Notes: generated by a model from the sequence alone, not told the origin. A stretch of DNA of 18,154 bases from an uncultured Clostridia bacterium (GCA_934296355.1 CAKRAY010000017.1:1-18154); one strand, 5' to 3'. Counted from the first letter of the stretch, positions 1 through 8,312 are shown. Numbers and translations: made by a program.

Positions 1-29
1 ATGTCCTATTTAATTTCCAAGGAGTTATG

Positions 30-893
30 ATGAAAAAAATATTCGGAGATACTATCGTTTCCAAACTTAGAAACATCCCGTCGTTCGTATGGGTCATTCT
101 ACTGTTTGCGAGTTTCTTTTTTGCAAACGCGTACTCTTGTCTTCTCAATGGGGAATACTTCTCGTATGAGACGATTTCCGCATACGATAAAATCTCGCAG
201 CAAACGGGTCAAGATATTAACTTAAACCCCATTGCTTTCGGAATTATTTTTTCATTAGCCTATTGCGCGATAGACCTTGTAATTTTTGAAATTATCATCG
301 GTTTCGTTTACAACACCGTAGCCGGCAGATTTCGCGCGCAGATTAACAGAGCCGACTTTAAGTTCCGCTTACGTTATCTAATGATTTTGAGTAATGTTAT
401 CGTAGGTATCCTCAGTATAGGATATTTCTTTACGCAACGTTACGGCGGAGTTTATACGGGCAAAATTACGTTCTTTAACGGGTCGGTAAATTTAATGATT
501 GCAGATAACCCGTATGCAAGCATACAGTCGGCAATATTGCCTTTTACAGTAACTACGATACTTCTCGGCATCTTCTATGAAGATTTCCGCGAAAGATATG
601 TTCCGCGCCGTAATCAAGCAAGTCTTTTCTCGTTTGGCGCAAGAATCTATTTCGGAGTTTATATCGCCTTATTACTTATTTCTATACTTCGCGATTTTGT
701 ACTTTATAAAACCGAACATACCGTCTACGACATCGTGGGAGTTTGTTTGGATGCAACGATAAAAATCGCTTTGGCTGTAGTCGCATTCTTTAACGCAAAA
801 CGCTTAAAGAAAATTTCCGATTCCGACGAAAGCGAAATACACATACACACCGACGACGGAAACGATAACATTTTCGGAGACTACGGTTTTTAA
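30..893 (+). CDS. Six-helix membrane protein of unknown function, upstream of cdaA
   Basis: I do not recognise a family. The 287-residue product has about six hydrophobic segments (residues about 18-38, 69-95, 115-134, 165-183, 203-221 and 235-255), a basic loop near 97-116 and a polar, acidic and His-containing C-terminal tail (about 262-287). There is no signal-peptide cleavage site, so it is probably an integral inner-membrane protein. Two ATG codons are adjacent, at 27 and 30. The AAGGAG Shine-Dalgarno at 19-24 lies 2 bases from the first and 5 from the second, so I chose 30. The frame is open to the left edge of the window, so an upstream extension cannot be fully excluded, but the ribosome site argues against it. 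It lies about 40 bases before cdaA on the same strand, which suggests cotranscription. A role linked to c-di-AMP signalling or the envelope is only an inference from position. Confidence 0.8.
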   Translation: MKKIFGDTIVSKLRNIPSFVWVILLFASFFFANAYSCLLNGEYFSYETISAYDKISQQTGQDINLNPIAFGIIFSLAYCAIDLVIFEIIIGFVYNTVAGRFRAQINRADFKFRLRYLMILSNVIVGILSIGYFFTQRYGGVYTGKITFFNGSVNLMIADNPYASIQSAILPFTVTTILLGIFYEDFRERYVPRRNQASLFSFGARIYFGVYIALLLISILRDFVLYKTEHTVYDIVGVCLDATIKIALAVVAFFNAKRLKKISDSDESEIHIHTDDGNDNIFGDYGF

Positions 894-935
894 CTCACAC
901 AGTATAATACACGAAAAAAAATACGGAGCAAAAAT

Positions 936-1736
936 ATGGTTGGACAAATTATTTCTTTAGTTCTCATCGGCTTGGTTTTTGCCATCATGATGGCTTTCTT
1001 TATTCAAAAGAAGATGCTTATACCCAGCATTATATACGGCATAATCATTCTCTGCGAAGCGGCTTTCCAATTATTAGACTGGTTTTTACCCAATCAGGAC
1101 TTTAGTTTTGCGGTTATGATTTTGAACGGCGTAGCCATAGTCGCAACGATTATTATCGTAATCGTTTATCAAAACGATTTTCGTAACATTATCACAAGAT
1201 TAACGGGCGTTCACAAAAAAATAGACGAAGTCGAGATGACCGACGAAGAAGTTCGCGATACTATCAATTCTATCGTAACGGCTTGCCAAACGCTTTCTAA
1301 ATCTCGTACCGGCGCATTGATAGTCATTGTGAAAGACAAAATCGATCAATATATCCTTGACTCCGGAGTTCGCCTGGACGCAAAAGTCAGCGCGCCGCTC
1401 CTTGAAAGCATATTTAATACAAAATGCCCTATGCACGACGGCGCGGTAGTTATAAAAGGAAATAAAATACTGACTGCGGGTTCTTTCTTACCCTTAACAA
1501 AATCCGAAAGCATAGCAAAAGATTTAGGTACCAGACATAGAGCGGGTATCGGCGTTACCGAAGAAAACGAAAATCTTATCAGCATTATCATAAGCGAAGA
1601 AAACGGCATTATTTCAACCGCAATCGGCGGGGCTTTAAGACGTTATTTGACTCCTGAACGCCTTTACGATATGCTTTACGACCCGTATAAAATGACCAGA
1701 CCCGAAAAAAAGAAAAAAATAAAAAATATATTTTAA
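936..1736 (+). CDS. cdaA: Diadenylate cyclase CdaA (membrane c-di-AMP synthase)
   Basis: This enzyme condenses two ATP into cyclic di-AMP, an essential second messenger in many Bacillota that controls potassium/osmolyte uptake and cell-wall homeostasis. The 266-residue product begins with three hydrophobic helices (about 3-25, 28-48 and 58-79). A short linker (about 85-110) follows, then a DAC domain (about 112-240). Both diagnostic DAC motifs are intact: DGA at 168-170 within MHDGAVVI, and GTRHR at 198-202. The SGVRLDA stretch at 143-149 and the Lys-rich tail fit the family, as does the length (about 270). A GGAG site precedes the ATG. A perfect TATAAT lies at 903-908 in the gap before it but has no convincing -35, so an internal promoter is only possible. 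Membership of the CdaA family is firm. The usual downstream partners cdaR and glmM are not here; a DUF1015 gene starts 2 bases after the stop. Confidence 0.95.
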   Translation: MVGQIISLVLIGLVFAIMMAFFIQKKMLIPSIIYGIIILCEAAFQLLDWFLPNQDFSFAVMILNGVAIVATIIIVIVYQNDFRNIITRLTGVHKKIDEVEMTDEEVRDTINSIVTACQTLSKSRTGALIVIVKDKIDQYILDSGVRLDAKVSAPLLESIFNTKCPMHDGAVVIKGNKILTAGSFLPLTKSESIAKDLGTRHRAGIGVTEENENLISIIISEENGIISTAIGGALRRYLTPERLYDMLYDPYKMTRPEKKKKIKNIF

Positions 1737-1738
1737 TC

Positions 1739-2945
1739 ATGAGCATTATAAAAAGACTACCTATTTTATTACCCGATGAAAAAATCGACCCGCGGAAGTG
1801 GGCGGTTATCGCTTGCGACCAATTCACTACCGATAGGGACTATTGGATGACGCTTGACGAATTTGTCGGCGATTCTCCTAGTACGTTAAGATTGATTTTT
1901 CCGGAAATATTCTTAAAAGACAGCGATTTCGAAACTCGCGTAGAGAAGATAAATTCGACGATGTACGAGTATCTAAACGAAGGTGTTTTTGACGAGTACG
2001 ATGGTTTTATTATGACCGAGCGTAGCATCGCGAACGGTAAAAAAAGAGTCGGACTCGTTTTATGCGTAGATTTGGAAGAATACGACTTCGTCACTTTCGA
2101 TAAACAAATTCGCCCCACGGAAGAAACGATACAAAATCGTCTTCCCGTACGAATAAGAATCCGTGAAAACGCACCGATCGAATTACCGCATATTCTCCTC
2201 CTTATCGACGATAAAAAAAGGTCTGTTATCGAACCGCTATATGAGAACCGCGAAAATTTCACTAAAGTTTACGATTTCGACTTAAATATGAACGGCGGTA
2301 ATATAAAAGGTTACCATATTCCGTTCTCCGAAACCCTTTTACAAAGATTTCAAGCGTTACTTGACAGCGATTTACAAATTTCAAAGTACGGCAAAAACGC
2401 AAATATTCTATTTGCCGTCGGAGACGGCAATCATAGCATGGCAACGGCAAAAAAATGCTGGGAAGCAATTAAGCCTACCCTTTCCGATGATGAAAAACTT
2501 AACCATCCCGCAAGATATGCGCTAGTAGAAGTCGTTAACCTATATGACGATGCCAATACATAGAGTTATATATAATTTTGACGATAACTTTATAAATAGG
2601 TTATCCTCTAATTTGTTCGGAGATGGTACCGTAACGTTAATTACAACAAACGGCACTCGCACGCTCCCCTGCCCTATGAATGCGGATGAAACCATAAAAA
2701 TTATTCAAAACTTTCTTGAAGACGAGATTTCGCGTAATAAAATTTGCGTAGAATACGTTCACGACGCCAAACAAGTACAAAAGAATGTTTTCGATAACAA
2801 CGGAATAGGTATATATATGCCGCGTTTTGAAAAATCGCGTCTATTCGACTATACGGTTAACAAAGGTCGACTTCCTAAAAAGGCTTTTTCCATAGGCGAA
2901 GAAAGCACAAAGAAATACTATATGGAAGCAAAGAGGATAAAGTAA
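1739..2945 (+). pseudogene. DUF1015-family protein, disrupted by a frameshift
   Basis: Two overlapping reading frames together make one DUF1015-family protein of about 405 residues, the usual length for the family. The first (1739-2563, 274 residues) holds the N-terminal part and the conserved GDGNHS motif near residues 228-233, and runs through PARYALVEVVNLYDDA before stopping at TAG 2561-2563. The second (from about 2553 to 2945) resumes at PIHRVIYNF, which follows that segment in intact homologues. From memory of the family, about four residues normally lie between them, so roughly 11 or 14 bases seem to be missing near 2550. The break needs a +1 (or -2) shift. I see neither a slippery heptamer nor a Shine-Dalgarno for the second part. 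The function of DUF1015 is unknown to me. The start at 1739 has no clear ribosome site and may depend on coupling to cdaA. A real lesion and an assembly error are both possible. Confidence 0.82.
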
Positions 2946-4259
2946 ATGGATATAAAAGTTTGCAAATTCGGAGGCACTTCCATGGCAGATAAAACTGCCA
3001 TAGCGCGCGTAAAAAACATTGTAAATAGCGATCCTTCGCGTCGCTTTATTGTGGTTAGCGCACCGGGAAAAAGATTTCCGAGCGATGAAAAGATAACCGA
3101 TTTACTGTATGCTTGTTTCGAAGAAAAAGGCGTTAGCGGTAATTGCAACGCATTCTTTTCGAAAATCAGAGAGCGTTTTATATCGTTAGTAGACGAACTT
3201 GAAATTGACTTAGATATAATTCCTTATCTCGATGAAATAGAAAACAAAATTATCGAAAGCGACACCCCCGATTATGCGGCAAGCCGCGGCGAATATTTGA
3301 GCGCGCTCGTAATGTCGAGAGTGTTAGGTATGGAATTTATAGATTCTGCGGAATTGGTAAAGTTTACCGCAAAAGGCATTTTCGATTCAGAATATACGAA
3401 CGACCTTGTCTCAAAAAGACTTTCTATAGAAAACGGCGCCGTTATACCCGGTTTTTACGGGTCTCTTCCCGATGGTAGAATAAAAACTTTTACTCGCGGC
3501 GGAAGCGACTTTACGGGCGCAATAATTGCCAGAGGCGTTGAAGCGGACGTTTACGAAAACTGGACCGACGTCGACGGATTTATGACTGCCGACCCGCGTA
3601 TTGTCGATAGCCCTAGAATTATTGACTATCTTACTTATGACGAATTACGAGAACTCTCCTATATGGGCGCAAGCGTTCTCCACCCCGAATCAACGTTCCC
3701 GATACAAGCGACTTCTATTCCCATTAACATTAGAAACACTTTTTGCCCGGAAAAAAAGGGAACTTTCATAACGAAAGATATTCCTAAAAATTTCGAGCGC
3801 ATAATTACCGGTATTGCGGGACATAAAGGTTTTACCACCATTTTTATAAAGAAAGCGCTGATGAATACCGAATTGGGTTTTTGTCGAAAAATATTATCGG
3901 TCCTCGAATACTACGGCGTTAATCTCGAACACATGCCTACCGGTATAGATACGATGAGTTTGATAATTCCGGATACCAACTTGAAAAACGGATTGGAATT
4001 CGAAATTCTCGAAAAAATACGCGGAAAAGTAAATCCCGATATTATTTACGTTTACAAAAATATTGCTCTTATTGCCGTCGTCGGTCACGGTATGAGTCAT
4101 CAAACGGGAACTGCGGCAAAAGTTTTTACCGCCCTTGCAAACGCAAATATTAACGTTAAAATGATTGACCAAGGCAGTAGCGAAATTAACATTATTATCG
4201 GCGTGAATGCGGACGATATGAACCGCGCCATATCGGCTATTTATCATGCGTTCTTCTAA
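2946..4259 (+). CDS. lysC: Aspartate kinase
   Basis: It phosphorylates aspartate to 4-phospho-aspartate, the first committed step toward lysine/diaminopimelate, threonine and methionine, in the cytosol. The 437-residue product has the N-terminal KFGGTS motif (7-12), the RGEYLSA segment (114-120), and the catalytic-domain motifs RGGSDFTG (184-191), WTDVDGFMTADPRIV (206-220) and YMGASVLHP (239-247). Two C-terminal ACT-type regulatory domains follow (about 290-360 and 372-437), the second with a GMSHQTGTAAKVF stretch, so allosteric feedback by an end-product amino acid is expected. The ligand cannot be read from sequence. Length and architecture match monofunctional clostridial aspartate kinases; there is no fused homoserine dehydrogenase. 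The ATG follows directly on the TAA of the DUF1015 frame, with a GAGG ribosome site inside the end of that gene. I see no lysine riboswitch, which fits an operon-internal position. The symbol is by family; paralogue type is not resolved. Confidence 0.95.
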   Translation: MDIKVCKFGGTSMADKTAIARVKNIVNSDPSRRFIVVSAPGKRFPSDEKITDLLYACFEEKGVSGNCNAFFSKIRERFISLVDELEIDLDIIPYLDEIENKIIESDTPDYAASRGEYLSALVMSRVLGMEFIDSAELVKFTAKGIFDSEYTNDLVSKRLSIENGAVIPGFYGSLPDGRIKTFTRGGSDFTGAIIARGVEADVYENWTDVDGFMTADPRIVDSPRIIDYLTYDELRELSYMGASVLHPESTFPIQATSIPINIRNTFCPEKKGTFITKDIPKNFERIITGIAGHKGFTTIFIKKALMNTELGFCRKILSVLEYYGVNLEHMPTGIDTMSLIIPDTNLKNGLEFEILEKIRGKVNPDIIYVYKNIALIAVVGHGMSHQTGTAAKVFTALANANINVKMIDQGSSEINIIIGVNADDMNRAISAIYHAFF

Positions 4260-4280
4260 CCGTCCCATTGGCGGATAATA

Positions 4281-4310
4281 TAAAAAGCGCGGCAATCGCT
4301 GCGCTTTTTA
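4281..4310. terminator. Bidirectional intrinsic terminator between lysC and the PIG-L-like gene
   Basis: An inverted repeat with arms TAAAAAGCGC (4281-4290) and GCGCTTTTTA (4301-4310) surrounds a 10-base centre. The A-rich outer end of one arm and the T-rich outer end of the other give a U-tract in both directions. It lies between two convergent genes, so it can end lysC (plus) and the PIG-L-like gene (minus), whose stop is only 3 bases away. Confidence 0.8.
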
Positions 4311-4313
4311 TAT

Positions 4314-5084
4314 TTACATAATCGTTTCGGGAAAATTATGCGAAGATTTAACGGTAATAACCCTAAATCCCTCCGACTTCCTAAATTTGTTTTTTATTCC
4401 GTTCTTCTTCATTTTCGTATTTATATATACTGAATATGTCAGCATATACTCATATTTTTCTTCGTTTTTCTTCGGCAGTTCCGATTCGTATGCCATTACC
4501 GCTTGTAATTCCCTTGCCGCATATTTTGCCGTATTAAAATAATAATTAGGCTTACCGGTATTATAATACGCTATGGCTTTTATCGGCGTATAAGGCAAAT
4601 TACGTTGCGCGCATTGATTTTTATTCCTTAGCGTTAAGAAGATTTGTTCAACGATTTTCGTGACGGTTTGGTCATCATCGTTAATTTCATTTACCGTCTT
4701 GTCCGAAACAAAAATAACGTCGGGTTTATACCCTGTAATCACGTCTGTCAATTCTTTATTTAACTCGGTCTTATCGTAATCGCCAAAATCTTTGAACGGC
4801 AAAAATTCCACTTCTTTTACGTCAAGCAACATAGCCGCGCAAAGTTCTTCTTTCTGCTTAATCTCCTTTCTCTCGTTATAAGACAATTCCGAATCTACAA
4901 AAGATGCTGTATCTGTACAAATTAAGAATTTGACGTGCTTTTTATTTTCTCTTAATAAAGCAACCGTCGCGCCGGAACTTTTGGCTATGTCTCCGCAATG
5001 CGCGCCGATAAACAAAAACCTATCGTACGCCAATATATTGGCTGTTGGTAAAATCTTTTTTAGTTTATTCTTATAAATACACAT
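4314..5084 (-). CDS. PIG-L-fold (LmbE-like) protein with degenerate metal site
   Basis: The 256-residue product follows the LmbE/PIG-L deacetylase layout. A strand and glycine-rich turn FLFIGAHCGDIAKSSG (23-38) stand where the family has AHPDDE...GG. Then come VKFLICTDTA (51-60), ERKEIKQKEELCAAMLLDVKEVEFLPFKD (71-99, matching the R..E..AA..LGV..v.fL.f.D block) and KPDVIFVS (120-127). Real members bind a divalent metal through His-Pro-Asp-Asp and a later Asp-His pair, and remove N-acetyl groups from GlcNAc-type substrates. Here only the first His remains: PDDE reads CGDI, and the later block reads NDDDQ (135-139). A catalytically inactive pseudoenzyme is therefore likely, though this is inferred from motifs alone. 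The ATG at 5084 has no visible Shine-Dalgarno and sits just after the terminator of the upstream gene. A six-codon ORF (ATG at 5091) overlaps this start. Expression may come by read-through. No signal peptide is seen. Confidence 0.75.
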   Translation of the reverse strand: MCIYKNKLKKILPTANILAYDRFLFIGAHCGDIAKSSGATVALLRENKKHVKFLICTDTASFVDSELSYNERKEIKQKEELCAAMLLDVKEVEFLPFKDFGDYDKTELNKELTDVITGYKPDVIFVSDKTVNEINDDDQTVTKIVEQIFLTLRNKNQCAQRNLPYTPIKAIAYYNTGKPNYYFNTAKYAARELQAVMAYESELPKKNEEKYEYMLTYSVYINTKMKKNGIKNKFRKSEGFRVITVKSSHNFPETIM

Positions 5085-5098
5085 TTTTCATTAAAAAA

Positions 5099-5121
5099 AA
5101 TGTCGGCTTTTAGCCGACATT
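5099..5121 (-). terminator. Intrinsic terminator of the 115-residue protein gene
   Basis: A perfect 10-bp stem with a 3-base loop (arms AATGTCGGCT and AGCCGACATT) is followed, on the minus strand, by a run of eight T. It begins 19 bases past the stop of the small-protein gene and ends 14 bases before the start of the PIG-L-like gene. It should therefore end the small transcript and limit read-through into the next gene. Confidence 0.85.
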
Positions 5122-5140
5122 ATAGATAAATATACGATTA

Positions 5141-5488
5141 CTAATCTAAATCGCTGAGTTTTTCGTGTGATTCTTCGTGCTCGGCATTATTCTCGGTTGT
5201 CACAGCTTCCGTGGAAGGAGTTTCCGGCGCAGTAGCGGCAACGGGTTCGTGATCATTGCTATCAGCCAAAATTTCGCCTACTCTGCCTTGTTCTTTGAAT
5301 TTTTTATATGCTTCATAGTATTGGTCTATGTAGTCGTTTTTGTATGCGTTATAATACTCTGCAAAATAGTCTCTTCCGCCGTTTTCGTCATATACCGGTT
5401 CAGGTTTTTTCAAGACAACGGTATCTAAAGGATTGACCGGTTTTTCAACCTGCGGTTCCGTAGAAACACTCTTCTTTTTCCTACACAT
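5141..5488 (-). CDS. Small hypothetical protein with Tyr-rich repeats and acidic tail
   Basis: I do not recognise a family. The 115-residue product has three parts: a basic start (RKKKS, 3-7) with a Pro/Val/Lys-rich segment to about 32; a Tyr-rich amphipathic core (41-65) in which YYNAYKN (45-51) and YYEAYKK (57-63) form a 12-residue repeat; and a low-complexity acidic Ala/Glu/Pro/Thr tail (about 74-115). There is no signal peptide or membrane helix, so it is probably cytosolic and partly disordered. The start at 5488 is well supported by GGAGG about 7 bases upstream. It has its own promoter (5517-5545) and a strong terminator (5099-5121), so it appears to be a single-gene unit, which supports a real gene despite the low complexity. 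Function unknown; a charged linker or interaction protein is one guess. Confidence 0.72.
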   Translation of the reverse strand: MCRKKKSVSTEPQVEKPVNPLDTVVLKKPEPVYDENGGRDYFAEYYNAYKNDYIDQYYEAYKKFKEQGRVGEILADSNDHEPVAATAPETPSTEAVTTENNAEHEESHEKLSDLD

Positions 5489-5516
5489 ATTGTTCCTCCA
5501 ACAAATAACTATTAAA

Positions 5517-5545
5517 AGTATATCATACTATAAAAAAAAACGCAA
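5517..5545 (-). promoter_or_regulatory. Sigma-A-type promoter for the 115-residue protein gene
   Basis: On the minus strand, TTGCGT (5540-5545) and TATACT (5517-5522) are separated by 17 bases rich in T. The -10 box ends about 28 bases before the ATG at 5488, leaving a short leader that carries the GGAGG site. Confidence 0.7.
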
Positions 5546-5627
5546 TATCTTTTTTTTATTATCTATAAAATACGAAAGTTTATAATGCTATAGTTTTACG
5601 GATTTTCTTGTGGTTTTATAACAAAAA

Positions 5628-5654
5628 AAAGGGTTCCGATTTATGGAACCCTTT
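5628..5654 (-). terminator. Intrinsic terminator of the hydrolase/lipoprotein operon
   Basis: The arms AAAGGGTTCC (5628-5637) and GGAACCCTTT (5645-5654) form a 10-bp stem with a 7-base loop, followed on the minus strand by a run of T. It lies directly after the TAG stop of the 881-residue lipoprotein gene. Confidence 0.85.
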
Positions 5655-5658
5655 CTTG

Positions 5659-8304
5659 CTATTCGCCATAAGTTAATGTTCCGCTATCAACGTTCGGCCT
5701 TTCAGATACAAAGACATATTTGGAAAAATCTCTGTTTTCGGTATTTGGGTCATAGTACTTAATAGTAAACCCGTCTTTATCAGCCTTGAACCCTACTCCA
5801 TGTTCAAAGTATTTACTTAAATATATTTCCGACGCCGCCAACGTATACGTTTTATCGCCACATTGAACCGTATTCGTAGACTTCTCAACTTCATCCTTGC
5901 TTAAAGTGTATATCGCTTTAGCCAAAACTTCGTCATCACCGTCTTTTTCTACGGCAATCACTTTATTGCTTTCGGAATACACTGTAATATTAAGATTATA
6001 AGCGTTTGCCGAGAATGAACCGATTTCACGATAATAGTCTTTTCCTTCAACATAAATTTTGTCGTTGGTAAGCGCGTATTGAGCCGTTTCTTTATCATAC
6101 TCGTAAATTGTATTTGTCGGAATACTCTTACCTACGGAATCTTTAACGACACTGATCTTATATACGTTAATCTTCTCGGCATAAAGTCTATCGGCTCTGA
6201 ATTTTTGATTTTCTTCGCTTACGGAAGAAGTTATTTCGTTATATCTCTTGTTTTCGGTATTATAGTAGTAATATCCCTTGTTTCTATAGTCGATTTGGTC
6301 ACCGTCTTTGTATTGCGCGCTCAAATCTATCTTCTTATAAATCGTCGTTTCCCTTAATTGATTTCCGAATTCGTCAACCGGAACTACTTCTCCGTACACG
6401 GTTACGTACACTCCGGAATGCTTTCCGTTAACGTCATAATATAGTTTAACGCTCGCATAACCGTCTTCGTTTACAATATTATTTTTGTATTGAACGGGAT
6501 TAACGTCAGCCATTTCTTGCTTATCCACTTTGGAAAAATACGAATAAATACTATTTGCTTGGGAATTATTAACGGACGAATCGCCGTATACTTGACTTAC
6601 TATCCCTTTCGTATATTTGTAAGACGTTTTCGCTTGACCCGAAATTTCGAATTCGGCGTTTTTAACGGAAGCATTAGTCACGTTGCTGTCTCTAACGACT
6701 CCGAACGCGCCGGCAAGAACCGAACTCAGTTCGTCGCTGCCTGCTCCATAGTAACTACTATACGCATATAAACCATCAACTTTCACCTCGTTCGCCTCGG
6801 AACGATCATGCATATAACCGACCGCGCCGCCGACCGTAACGCTCGTCAAATTGCCGGAACCGCCGATTGCATAATAGTTATTCTTGACTTCCGCTTCTTT
6901 CAAGGAACTGCCGACTTGTAATGCGACCGCGCCGCCAACAACCGCTTTTTTGTCTACTAAGCCATAATATTTATCCTCTTGCCAAAAACGCCATTCCATT
7001 GAGTTCAAGGTTACGTCTTCGACAGTCAGTTCTTCTAACTCGCTATTATAAGCAACGCCTACGGCGCCTCCTAAATAGACCGTTTTTGCCATAATATAAT
7101 GGTTGCCGCTTTTAACTAATTGCCTACCGTTTTTTTCCGTTTTATTAACGCCGTTAACGGCAACCTTATTGATACGCGTGTTGTCCGCATAGCCGACTAC
7201 GCCGCCCATATATAACAATTCGGATAAATAGTGCGTATTGTTAACGGCAGTCTGATAATCAATTGATTCTACGGCGTATTCTAACTCCATATCCTTATTC
7301 GTTACCAACGTTCCGGTGGCTTCGCTTTCGCCCGCTATCTTTAATCCCGCGTCTTGATATGCCGCATATTTAGCATTGTCAAAATCAAAATCTTCGCAAG
7401 TAACATTATTCAGCACGGTTTGTTTTGCCGTATATTTTCCTTCGGAATCAACCACGGTGTTCGCTTTTGCATAGCCGATAAGTCCGCCGACGTAAACCGT
7501 CGTTTCGTTCTCAAACTTTACTCCACTAGGTACGCCGTAAACGTGGCTATACTCTATAACTTGCTTATAAATATTAGCAACGGCAATATCGCAAGACTTC
7601 GTATTGACGTTTTCTATCGTCGACGCCACCGCATAACCGGCAAGAGGACCCGCATAGGCGTACTCGCCGGAAGTATAGAACGAGATATTTGCATTTTCAA
7701 TTGTGAGATTCTTTATTTCCGCATTAGCGATATATCCGAACAATCCCATACTCCCGAAAGACGCGCTCGTTTCGAATTCTCCGTTTTCTTCTACGTTTGC
7801 ATACTCCGGATCGTTATTATCGCCTTGGTGAACGATATCGTTAATTATTACTTCTTCTTCGGAGTAATCGCCGCCTTTGACCAAATCAACTATATCGTAA
7901 CTTGCGTACTTGGGTTGTCCGTCTACCCAGCCTATAATTCTTTTTGCTATGCCCTTATCTTGCGGAACACCGCTCTCATTCCAACCGGTGATTTTCAATC
8001 CGCGAATTGTATGACCGTTTCCATTCAACGTTCCGCAAAACGCTTTCGATAACGTTCTTCCGATAGGCTCCCATTCGACGTCGCTCAAATCGATATCTTG
8101 CGTGATATTTAAGGTGTAATTAGCGTATTTGGCTCCGACATAGGCTCCCGCCGCTATAAGTTCGTTTGCGTTAGCAATCATAATTGTCTTTGCCGGCTCT
8201 ACGTCTTGTTCTTCGTTGCCTTTATCCGAACAAGCGATAAGCATAGACGCGCATAAAGCCAAACATAAAACTATCGTTAAGCCGATAATGATTCTCTTTT
8301 TCAT
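5659..8304 (-). CDS. Large exported lipoprotein with GLUG-like beta-helix repeats
   Basis: The 881-residue product starts with a lipoprotein signal peptide: KKR, a hydrophobic core (5-24) and a lipobox LIAC with Cys 25. Lipid anchoring on the outer face of the membrane is thus predicted. After a short linker comes a segment with GTLNGNGHTIRGLKI (91-105), the start of a pectate-lyase-like right-handed beta-helix. GLUG-type units follow, recognisable by GLFGYI, GPLAGYA, GGLIGYA, GGVVGYA, LGGAVGVA, VGGAVALQ, VGGAVGYM and LAGAFGVV, each followed by a strand of the N-x-x-V/I type (up to roughly residue 590). The last 290 residues are Tyr/Lys-rich without clear repeats. A carbohydrate-binding or adhesive role is plausible for such beta-helices, but no catalytic residues can be assigned. 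An AGGAG ribosome site lies just before the ATG. The gene begins 8 bases after the hydrolase stop, so the two form an operon that ends at the hairpin 5628-5654. Confidence 0.85.
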   Translation of the reverse strand: MKKRIIIGLTIVLCLALCASMLIACSDKGNEEQDVEPAKTIMIANANELIAAGAYVGAKYANYTLNITQDIDLSDVEWEPIGRTLSKAFCGTLNGNGHTIRGLKITGWNESGVPQDKGIAKRIIGWVDGQPKYASYDIVDLVKGGDYSEEEVIINDIVHQGDNNDPEYANVEENGEFETSASFGSMGLFGYIANAEIKNLTIENANISFYTSGEYAYAGPLAGYAVASTIENVNTKSCDIAVANIYKQVIEYSHVYGVPSGVKFENETTVYVGGLIGYAKANTVVDSEGKYTAKQTVLNNVTCEDFDFDNAKYAAYQDAGLKIAGESEATGTLVTNKDMELEYAVESIDYQTAVNNTHYLSELLYMGGVVGYADNTRINKVAVNGVNKTEKNGRQLVKSGNHYIMAKTVYLGGAVGVAYNSELEELTVEDVTLNSMEWRFWQEDKYYGLVDKKAVVGGAVALQVGSSLKEAEVKNNYYAIGGSGNLTSVTVGGAVGYMHDRSEANEVKVDGLYAYSSYYGAGSDELSSVLAGAFGVVRDSNVTNASVKNAEFEISGQAKTSYKYTKGIVSQVYGDSSVNNSQANSIYSYFSKVDKQEMADVNPVQYKNNIVNEDGYASVKLYYDVNGKHSGVYVTVYGEVVPVDEFGNQLRETTIYKKIDLSAQYKDGDQIDYRNKGYYYYNTENKRYNEITSSVSEENQKFRADRLYAEKINVYKISVVKDSVGKSIPTNTIYEYDKETAQYALTNDKIYVEGKDYYREIGSFSANAYNLNITVYSESNKVIAVEKDGDDEVLAKAIYTLSKDEVEKSTNTVQCGDKTYTLAASEIYLSKYFEHGVGFKADKDGFTIKYYDPNTENRDFSKYVFVSERPNVDSGTLTYGE

Positions 8305-8312
8305 TTATGCTC

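Noticed and set aside
1840..2262. 140-codon minus-strand ORF
   Set aside because: It is antisense to the first half of the DUF1015 gene, Ser/Arg-rich and without a start signal.
2535..2565. Programmed ribosomal frameshift in the DUF1015 gene
   Set aside because: No slippery heptamer, stimulatory Shine-Dalgarno or obvious pseudoknot is visible, and residues also seem to be missing, which recoding would not explain.
7354..8052. 232-codon plus-strand ORF opposite the GLUG lipoprotein gene
   Set aside because: It is antisense to a clear coding gene, rich in Ile/Arg/Phe/Tyr as expected for a shadow frame, and has no Shine-Dalgarno.
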